Below, one piece after another: positions 6,616 to 11,868 of a DNA stretch of 14,502 bases (the first letter of the stretch is position 1; every line of letters starts with the position of its first letter). Made by a program: the position numbers and the translations under genes. Under the pieces are notes generated by a model. That model did not search any database. It saw nothing but the letters and a program-made list of their open reading frames with translations, and was not told the DNA's origin. The DNA is from Bacteroidales bacterium (GTDB taxonomy: Bacteria > Bacteroidota > Bacteroidia > Bacteroidales > UBA7960): assembly GCA_007131895.1 (NCBI GenBank), contig SLPR01000321.1, positions 1-14,502 of the forward strand. Direction: 5' to 3'.

Positions 6616-7125
6616 ATGTCATACGAAGTAAAAATTAACAACCGTACTGCCAATGTTGAACTCATCCAGTGGGAGGGTTCTTATGTTAGCATAAAGGTGG
6701 ACGGCAAAACCTATAACCTGGATTTTGAAAAAGTAAACCAGGGTATTTTTTCTATCCTGCACAACCACAAGTCTTACAATATTGAACTGATTCCGGGTGA
6801 AAATGTGAAAAAATACACTGTGAACACTTATAAGGACACTTACGAAGCCGAGATAATAGATGCGGAATCCAAATACCGTGCTTCCCGCATGGCCGGCTTA
6901 AAAGAGGAGGGTGAGAACACCATTGTAGCTCCCATCCCGGGCAAGGTGGTGAAAATCCCTGTGTCTGTTGGCGATACTGTAGAAGCAGGACAAACCCTGG
7001 TGATTTTTTCTGCCATGAAGATGGAAAGTGAATTCAAATCCAAAAAAGATGGGGTGGTAAAAGAGATACGGGTGAAAGAGGGTGATATCGTGGAGGCAAA
7101 GAAGGTAATGGTAGTAGTGGAATAA
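6616..7125 (+). CDS. Biotin carboxyl carrier subunit of the acyl-CoA carboxylase
   Basis: A 169-residue carrier protein. The C-terminal domain (about 102-169) is a biotinyl domain: IVAPIPGKVVKIPVSVGDTV, then AMKM (133-136), where K135 is the biotinylated lysine, then GVVKEIRVKEGDIVEAKKV. Residues 1-80 are strand-rich (YEVKINNRTANVELI, YVSIKVDGKTYNLDF, FSILHNHKSYNIELI, KYTVNTYKDTYEAEI). They resemble the beta-barrel of the 'BT' domain that links biotin carboxylase and carrier in one-chain propionyl-CoA carboxylase alpha subunits; this resemblance is judged by eye. A charged linker (AESKYRASRMAGLKEEGEN) joins the two parts. It starts 12 nt after the biotin carboxylase stop. The biotin ligase needed to load it is not in the window. 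Confidence 0.93.
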   Translation: MSYEVKINNRTANVELIQWEGSYVSIKVDGKTYNLDFEKVNQGIFSILHNHKSYNIELIPGENVKKYTVNTYKDTYEAEIIDAESKYRASRMAGLKEEGENTIVAPIPGKVVKIPVSVGDTVEAGQTLVIFSAMKMESEFKSKKDGVVKEIRVKEGDIVEAKKVMVVVE

Positions 7126-7292
7126 GAAACCTCAGAGGCAATATTGCTCCACACATAGGCGCAAGTCTTGTACCCTTTACTCAAACATTAACCTTTCTCA
7201 GATTAGGAAACCTTAAGCCTGGACTCTTCATGAATTTCCAATCAAAATGAATGAAAGACGGAATACATAGAATTGTAAATAATCTTTAAATA

Positions 7293-7309
7293 CTTTGCGC
7301 TTTTGCGTG
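7293..7309 (+). repeat. Imperfect tandem CTTTGCG / CTTTTGCG in the carrier-carboxyltransferase gap
   Basis: CTTTGCG (7293-7299) is followed at once by CTTTTGCG (7300-7307) and TG. It lies 24 nt before the carboxyltransferase ATG in a 206-nt gap that otherwise holds only a 10-bp palindrome (GCAATATTGC, 7138-7147). From memory, similar CTTTGCG-type tandem words recur between genes in Bacteroidota genomes; I could not check. TACTTTGC (7291-7298) also resembles a degenerate -7 promoter box. Confidence 0.4.
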
Positions 7310-7331
7310 AGGCTTTAAAAACATTAAAAAA

Positions 7332-8861
7332 ATGGATACAAAACAAAAGATCGATAAACTTACCGAAATGCATAAAGCCGCTGAACTGGGAGGCGGGCAG
7401 GAAAAGATTGACAAGATACATGCTTCGGGGCGCAAAATTGCCCGTGAGCGCATCAAAGATTTGCTGGATCCTGACACCTTTGTGGAGATAGACAAGTTTG
7501 TAGCCACCAACAATCCCGATTTCAATACGGAGAAGATTCCCGGAGACGGTATTGTAACCGGCTATGGCAAGATTGACGGTCGCCTTGTGTATGTGTTTGC
7601 ACAGGATTTTACAGTTTTTGGCGGCTCGCTCAGTCGGGCCAATGCCAACAAAGTAATCAAAATCATGGACCTGGCCGTGCGAAACGGAGCTCCCATCATC
7701 GGGCTCAACGACAGTGGGGGGGCACGTATCCAGGAAGGGGTGGAAAGCCTGGCCGGGTATGGAGATATTTTCATGCGCAATGTGCGCTCCAGCGGGGTAG
7801 TTCCTCAAATCAGTGCCATTCTGGGGCCCTGTGCCGGAGGGGCCGTGTATTCTCCCGCCATCACTGATTTTATTTTCATGACCCGCAAAACAAGCTATAT
7901 GTTTGTTACCGGGCCTGATGTTATCAAAACCGTAACCCACGAAGACGTTACCAAGGAAGACCTGGGAGGCGCCATGACCCACAACTCCAAAAGTGGTGTG
8001 GCCCATTTTACCGCCGATGATGACGAGCAGGCCATGATGATGATTCGTGAACTGATGAGTTATCTCCCTTCTAACAATATGGAAGATCCACCGGTGAAAC
8101 CTTGCACCGATTCTCCCCTGCGCGAAGAACTCAAACTGCGCGACCTTGTGCCCTCCGACCCCAACAAACCCTACGATATGATGGAAATCATCACTGCCGT
8201 AGCCGACGATTACAACTTCTTTGAAGTGCAGCCCCATTATGCACAAAACATTATTATAGGATTTGCCAGGTTTAATGGAAAATCAGTGGGTATAGTGGCC
8301 AACCAGCCCGCCATGCTTGCCGGAGTGCTCGATATTGCCGCCTCCCTCAAAGCTGCCAGGTTTGTAAGGTTTTGTGATGCATTCAATATTCCCATCATCA
8401 CTTTCTGTGATGTGCCAGGATTTTTGCCCGGCGTAGATCAGGAGCTGGGGGGTATCATCAAGCATGGTGCGAAGCTATTGTATGCATACGCCGAAGCTAC
8501 CGTGCCCAAAATTACCGTTATCACCAGAAAATCCTATGGTGGCGCATACGTGGTGATGGCCAGCAAACACCTTGGTGCCGATGTCAACTATGCCTATCCC
8601 ACAGCCGAAATTGCAGTAATGGGCCCTGAGGGGGCAGTAAATATCATTTACCGAAACAAACTCAATGACGAGGAGAAATTAAAAGCTACAGAAGAATACC
8701 GTGAGAAATTCTGCTCTCCCTACAAAGCGGCAGAATCCGGGCATATCGACGAAATTATCTATCCACGTCAGACCCGGCTGAAACTTATCCAGGCGCTGGA
8801 AATGACCGAGAACAAAAGGGAAATCACCCCTGCCAAAAAGCATGGGAATATTCCTTTGTAA
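7332..8861 (+). CDS. Acyl-CoA carboxylase carboxyltransferase (beta) subunit, PccB/MmdA-like
   Basis: A 509-residue carboxyltransferase that moves the carboxyl group from carboxybiotin to an acyl-CoA. The crotonase-like N half (about 1-250) contains the family signature LNDSGGARIQEGVESL and the oxyanion-hole loop GPCAGGAVYSPA (165-176). The C half (about 260-509) contains ITFCDVPGFLPG, RKSYGGAYVVMASKHLGAD (399-417) and YPTAEIAVMGPEGAVNI. Length (about 510) equals PccB/MmdA proteins. The residue that sets acyl-CoA choice is Asp in propionyl-CoA enzymes (GGAYDVM) but Val407 here, closer to the Ile of acetyl-CoA-accepting homologues, so the substrate is uncertain. A decarboxylase role would need membrane subunits, which are absent here, and the ATP-dependent biotin carboxylase beside it favours carboxylation. 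It lies 206 nt after the carrier gene, probably in the same unit. Confidence 0.95.
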   Translation: MDTKQKIDKLTEMHKAAELGGGQEKIDKIHASGRKIARERIKDLLDPDTFVEIDKFVATNNPDFNTEKIPGDGIVTGYGKIDGRLVYVFAQDFTVFGGSLSRANANKVIKIMDLAVRNGAPIIGLNDSGGARIQEGVESLAGYGDIFMRNVRSSGVVPQISAILGPCAGGAVYSPAITDFIFMTRKTSYMFVTGPDVIKTVTHEDVTKEDLGGAMTHNSKSGVAHFTADDDEQAMMMIRELMSYLPSNNMEDPPVKPCTDSPLREELKLRDLVPSDPNKPYDMMEIITAVADDYNFFEVQPHYAQNIIIGFARFNGKSVGIVANQPAMLAGVLDIAASLKAARFVRFCDAFNIPIITFCDVPGFLPGVDQELGGIIKHGAKLLYAYAEATVPKITVITRKSYGGAYVVMASKHLGADVNYAYPTAEIAVMGPEGAVNIIYRNKLNDEEKLKATEEYREKFCSPYKAAESGHIDEIIYPRQTRLKLIQALEMTENKREITPAKKHGNIPL

Positions 8862-8911
8862 TCGTTTGTATGTTGTGCTTCCAAGACAAATTTGCAAATA
8901 TTAAGCATGTT

Positions 8912-8944
8912 TTGAAGGTTGAACTAAAAATATTTCTAATTTTG
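8912..8944 (+). promoter_or_regulatory. Promoter of the tRNA-Val unit
   Basis: TTG (8912-8914), 22 nt, then TAATTTTG (8937-8944): an exact match to the Bacteroidota TTG-N17-23-TAnnTTTG consensus. Transcription would begin near 8951, at a small hairpin (CCTGC/GGCAGG, 8949-8966), and run through the tRNA remnant into the intact tRNA. Confidence 0.6.
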
Positions 8945-8974
8945 CAGACCTGCTAAAAAGGCAGGCCATGCATC

Positions 8975-9037
8975 GGGACGTTAGCTCAATGGGTTTAGAG
9001 CGTCCCGATTACAATCGGGAAGGTCACTGTTTCGATT
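8975..9037 (+). pseudogene. 3'-truncated tRNA-Val-like remnant
   Basis: The segment aligns with the intact tRNA-Val downstream: acceptor strand GGGACGT (8975-8981), D arm TAGCTCAATGGGTTTAGAG with two changes, then the variable region and T arm start AGGTCACTGTTTCGATT. Homology stops inside the T loop at about 9037; the 3' T stem and acceptor strand are gone, replaced by T-rich sequence. The anticodon arm is replaced by TCCCGATTACAATCGGGA, which has a TAC triplet (valine anticodon UAC) but folds as a 7-bp stem with a 4-nt loop rather than 5+7. It cannot form a functional tRNA. It may be a decayed tRNA-Val(UAC) or a damaged duplicate of the GAC gene. Confidence 0.75.
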
Positions 9038-9059
9038 TTTTGTTCTTATAATCACTAAT

Positions 9060-9134
9060 GGGATGTTAGCTCAGTTGGTTTAGAGCGCATGCTTGACAGG
9101 CATGAGGTCACTGGTTCGATTCCAGTACGTCCCA
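9060..9134 (+). tRNA. tRNA-Val (anticodon GAC)
   Basis: A 75-nt cloverleaf reading valine GUC/GUU codons. Acceptor stem GGGATGT (9060-9066) pairs with ACGTCCC (9127-9133) with one U-G pair, and A9134 is the discriminator. The D arm is GCTC...GAGC. The anticodon stem CATGC/GCATG (9088-9092 and 9100-9104) holds the loop TTGACAG with GAC at 9095-9097. The T arm is ACTGG-TTCGATT-CCAGT. CCA is not encoded. It is followed at once by a terminator, so it is the last gene of its unit. Confidence 0.97.
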
Positions 9135-9145
9135 CATTCAAAATG

Positions 9146-9182
9146 AAAAGACTGATTGCTCAAGAGCAATCAGTCTTTTTTG
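9146..9182 (+). terminator. Strong rho-independent terminator after tRNA-Val
   Basis: A perfect 16-bp inverted repeat (AAAAGACTGATTGCTC at 9146-9161 and GAGCAATCAGTCTTTT at 9164-9179) has only two bases between the arms, so in practice a CAAG tetraloop closes it. The T run continues to 9181. It lies 11 nt after the tRNA end. Confidence 0.93.
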
Positions 9183-9208
9183 TTTAAGCAAAAATTTAAA
9201 TAGTTCTA

Positions 9209-9237
9209 TTGGTTATATCGCTTATACTATAACTTTG
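9209..9237 (+). promoter_or_regulatory. Distal candidate promoter of the repeat membrane protein gene
   Basis: TTG (9209-9211), 18 nt, then TAACTTTG (9230-9237): a full match to the Bacteroidota consensus. The predicted start near 9244 would give a leader of about 230 nt. Confidence 0.5.
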
Positions 9238-9262
9238 GTCGAAAAATAATGCCATGCACTCG

Positions 9263-9292
9263 TTGCATATTTGTATAATATTTCTATATTTG
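9263..9292 (+). promoter_or_regulatory. Proximal candidate promoter of the repeat membrane protein gene
   Basis: TTG (9263-9265), 19 nt, then TATATTTG (9285-9292): a second full match, 55 nt downstream of the first. The predicted start near 9299 leaves a leader of about 175 nt. Two matches in tandem after a strong terminator make a real promoter region likely, even if only one box is used. Confidence 0.55.
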
Positions 9293-9473
9293 TTGTGAAA
9301 ATAATTCACATTTTGCGGCTTTTACTTGTTCTTGCACTGCTGTTGCGTACCTGAAACCATAAACGGTTTATCTGCATTTGTTGAAGACAAGCATAAATGT
9401 GTTTGATAGTTTTAGTTCAAAATGGTCTGTGCAGGGACAGGCATTGGTTCAATTAATTAAACCTTAAACACAA
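9293..9473 (+). other. Long untranslated leader before the repeat membrane protein gene
   Basis: About 175 nt without an ORF. It contains small possible hairpins: AAACC/GGTTT (about 9356-9371), CATTT/AAATG (about 9376-9400) and CTGT/ACAG (about 9429-9442). None is a recognised riboswitch. It may be a regulatory leader or just a long 5' untranslated region. Confidence 0.35.
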
Positions 9474-10559
9474 ATGATTATGAAAACAAAAGGAGTTATT
9501 GCCAGTTCAATGGTGCTGGCGGGTAGTTTGTTGACCACATACAATGGTGTAGGAAGAGGCTTGGCAGCAACAATAGTTGCGCTCATTGGCTTTGTAATAT
9601 TTATGATAGGTTTGAGCAGGTTTAAGCCAGAACTGGATGAAAAAGGAAAGGGAGCAATAGGTCTGCTCTTTATCGCTGCAATTATTGGTATAGTTGCCAT
9701 GTTCTTTGGTTTGTTGCCTGTGATTGGCGGTATTCTTTCCTTTATCATACTGATTGCTGTGGTTGTATTGCAAATCATAGGTTATACCAGGCTTAAGGGG
9801 TCAGCTACCATTGGAATGGAGGGAGCCAGTGGTGCCAATCTTTTGTTATTTTCCATTGTAGTACTTTTTGTAGGGGCAATTTTTGGCCTTATACCCGGGC
9901 TGGGCAGGTTTATTGAGCCCTTGTTTGCATTGGGAGCATTGTTTATGATAGTGTTTGGTTGGTTGCGCGTTCAAAAAGGGTTTATTGGTGAAACCACCAT
10001 GAATGCCCACTCCATTTCCTATATACTGGCCGGAATGCTATTGCAGCTGGGAAGCACAGCAGCATCAGGCTGGGGAACATCTGTTGCTGCTGGTCTGGGT
10101 TTTGTTATGTTTCTGATGGGTTTAACCAAATTGAGAGATACTCTTGACCAAAAGGGAAAAGCAGCCGTACAACTGATATTGATCGCAGTATATATTGGTT
10201 TGGCCGCTTCTGTTATTGATTTTTTTGCCTCTCTTTCCGTGCCGGACCCCGCTACTTTTTTCAAAGCTCCCGAACCCACTATATGGGAAAGGATAGCTTC
10301 CCTTGCCTTTATCGCCTCCTTTGTAGTAAGTTTGATCGGGTTTATAAAGTTTAAAGAATCAGAGTTGCTGGATGATAATGGAAAGAGTGGAGTAAATATG
10401 ATTATCATTTCGATGGGCCTTGCAATAGCTGCCAGCATTTTTACCGGGCTTCTGCCCTTTGGAGGCGGCTTTATTGCCACAGTTTTTGGTATTGCAGGTT
10501 TATTCCTGGTGCTGTTTGGCTGGTTAAATATCCAGGAAGCACTTGCTGAAAAAATATAA
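9474..10559 (+). CDS. Repeat-built polytopic membrane protein of unknown family
   Basis: A 361-residue, very hydrophobic protein I do not recognise; a distant DUF308/HdeD-like similarity is possible. It is an internal duplication: MVLAGSLL (13-20) and GFVIFMIGL (39-47) recur exactly 170 residues later as YILAGMLL (183-190) and GFVMFLMGL (209-217). Both halves have a charged loop LDEKGKGA (54-61) / LDQKGKAA (224-231) and end with FGWLRVQ (161-167) / FGWLNIQ (348-354). A shorter theme, GKxx/GANLL + hydrophobic + GLxPxxG, occurs about four times (from 58, 117, 228, 303). Charged loops alternate with membrane segments; there is no long soluble domain. Start: ATG 9474 or 9480 (MKTKGV...); the second is equally good. 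Two tandem promoters precede it and a terminator follows, so it is probably monocistronic. Inner-membrane location is inferred. Confidence 0.75.
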   Translation: MIMKTKGVIASSMVLAGSLLTTYNGVGRGLAATIVALIGFVIFMIGLSRFKPELDEKGKGAIGLLFIAAIIGIVAMFFGLLPVIGGILSFIILIAVVVLQIIGYTRLKGSATIGMEGASGANLLLFSIVVLFVGAIFGLIPGLGRFIEPLFALGALFMIVFGWLRVQKGFIGETTMNAHSISYILAGMLLQLGSTAASGWGTSVAAGLGFVMFLMGLTKLRDTLDQKGKAAVQLILIAVYIGLAASVIDFFASLSVPDPATFFKAPEPTIWERIASLAFIASFVVSLIGFIKFKESELLDDNGKSGVNMIIISMGLAIAASIFTGLLPFGGGFIATVFGIAGLFLVLFGWLNIQEALAEKI

Positions 10560-10589
10560 TTTGCTGTTTTTATTTTTGAAATTGACTTA

Positions 10590-10647
10590 TTACCTGTGTT
10601 CCACTTTGGTTATTAAAAACGATTGAGTGGGGCACAGGTAACATTTT
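10590..10647 (+). terminator. Terminator after the repeat membrane protein gene
   Basis: TTACCTGTGTTCCACT (10590-10605) pairs with AGTGGGGCACAGGTAA (10626-10641) over 16 positions with two U-G pairs and a 20-nt loop. CATTTTTATT follows, giving a T-rich tail. It starts 31 nt after the stop codon. Confidence 0.65.
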
Positions 10648-10756
10648 TATTGCACCCTGATAGCCGTTTTTTATAGCGGTTAGCATTTTGTAGCGAATAA
10701 AAAGGAATTGTGTGATTTAAAACAATTATTTTTAAGCCCGAAAAAGATTAAATCTC

Positions 10757-11683
10757 ATGGGAGATCTTAACAGTGTTCTCGATTTTATGAAACTGGTGGT
10801 TGTAACAACCGTCAGCCAACTTATCTGGTTGCTGGGTTTGCTTTTTGTTTTTGGTTTGATTTTGTATGTTTTTGCTCGTTTTACCCGTCTTACTTATGTA
10901 AAGTCGGTTGGTCACAAAATGGATGTGATATTTACCGGATGGATTGGAACACCTGTACATGAACTGGGGCATGCCATTTTTTGCATTATTTTCCGGCATC
11001 GGATTATAGAGATGAAGCTCTACACTCCCAATTCCACTGACGGTACTCTGGGATATGTGCACCATGCCTATAATCAGAACAGCACATATCAAAGAATCGG
11101 TAATTTTTTTATTGGAGTAGGGCCTATTATTTTTGGTGCAATGGTGTTGTATGCTGCTCTTTATTATTTGATTCCAAACAGGGAGACGATATTCTCTGAC
11201 ATAGAGGCACAAAGTCAGACCCTGGTGGCAGGAGTGCAGGGCGATTATTCCGGCGCACTGAGCTCAATCCGGGCTACTACACTAACTACCCTGTTCACCC
11301 TTTTCAATACAGGCAACTTCAGTGATTTCAGGTTCTGGATTTTCCTGTACCTTGCCATTTGTGTTGCTTCACATATGGAATTGAGTCCTCCGGACATAAA
11401 GGGGGCCACAGGAGGGTTAATCTCTCTTGTGCTCTTTTTGCTGTTTGTCAATTTGCTTATATTGGGGCTGGAAGCTACCGGAATAAGTGCCGGGTTTGGC
11501 ACTTGGTGGAATTATATCAAACTGGAAAACTACGCTGCGGGAATCAACAAATGGGTGGGAACCTTTGGTGCATTGTTTGTTTTTGCCTCCATCATCTCGG
11601 GGCTCAATTTTGTAGTTTCCTATATCCTTCTCTCCCTGTATAATATTATAAAGGGAAAAGGTTTGATCAATCCTGCATGGTAG
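10757..11683 (+). CDS. Membrane protein with HELGH zinc-metalloprotease motif (M50-like, uncertain)
   Basis: A 308-residue integral membrane protein. A hydrophobic helix spans about 18-40. Next, at the edge of the following membrane segment, is GTPVHELGHAIFCIIF with zinc-binding H68-E69-L70-G71-H72. Further membrane segments lie near 115-140, 192-204, 218-240 and 268-295. A conserved-looking HMELSPPDIKGA (206-217) could supply the third zinc ligand (D213), as the LDG aspartate does in site-2 proteases, but the canonical NPxPxxLDG motif is absent. If active it would cut substrates within or near the membrane. No PDZ domain is present and length is shorter than RseP. The ATG at 10757 is the only reasonable start. 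It follows the repeat protein on the same strand after a terminator and 197 nt. The exact family is not recognised. Confidence 0.75.
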   Translation: MGDLNSVLDFMKLVVVTTVSQLIWLLGLLFVFGLILYVFARFTRLTYVKSVGHKMDVIFTGWIGTPVHELGHAIFCIIFRHRIIEMKLYTPNSTDGTLGYVHHAYNQNSTYQRIGNFFIGVGPIIFGAMVLYAALYYLIPNRETIFSDIEAQSQTLVAGVQGDYSGALSSIRATTLTTLFTLFNTGNFSDFRFWIFLYLAICVASHMELSPPDIKGATGGLISLVLFLLFVNLLILGLEATGISAGFGTWWNYIKLENYAAGINKWVGTFGALFVFASIISGLNFVVSYILLSLYNIIKGKGLINPAW

Positions 11684-11756
11684 CTTTAGTTTGGCTTTCC
11701 TGAAAAAAATTCCGTCCCGGTCAGTTGCTGTGTTATGAAATAATCGTTTGCTCAGG

Positions 11757-11797
11757 TAACCTGCTATTATTGAGTTCGTTTGGCCCAGGTTATTTTT
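11757..11797 (+). terminator. Weak candidate terminator between convergent genes
   Basis: TAACCTG (11757-11763) and CAGGTTA (11786-11792) form a 7-bp stem with a 22-nt loop, followed by TTTTT (11793-11797). It lies 73 nt beyond the HELGH gene stop. The stem is short and the loop large; nothing better is seen in this 185-nt convergent gap. Confidence 0.3.
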
Positions 11798-11868
11798 GAG
11801 AACACGGTACTTATGTGAAGCACAACTGTAATCCTTGTTTAAACCCTATCAGCTTTAGCAGCATTTTG

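Noticed and set aside
7138..7147. Perfect palindrome GCAATATTGC
   Set aside because: Ten bases with no flanking T run or second half-site; too short to call an operator or terminator.
7242..8246. 334-residue open frame on the minus strand
   Set aside because: It lies opposite the well-supported carboxyltransferase gene, its protein is low in family-like pattern (many H, G, F from reversed codons), and it is a shadow of the coding bias on the plus strand.
10571..10578. TATTTTTG as a promoter -7 box for the HELGH gene
   Set aside because: No TTG at the required distance, and it lies upstream of the terminator of the previous gene, so it could not readily serve the next gene.
10748..11212. 154-residue minus-strand open frame at the HELGH gene
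   Set aside because: Shadow of the plus-strand gene, whose HELGH motif and membrane segments are convincing.
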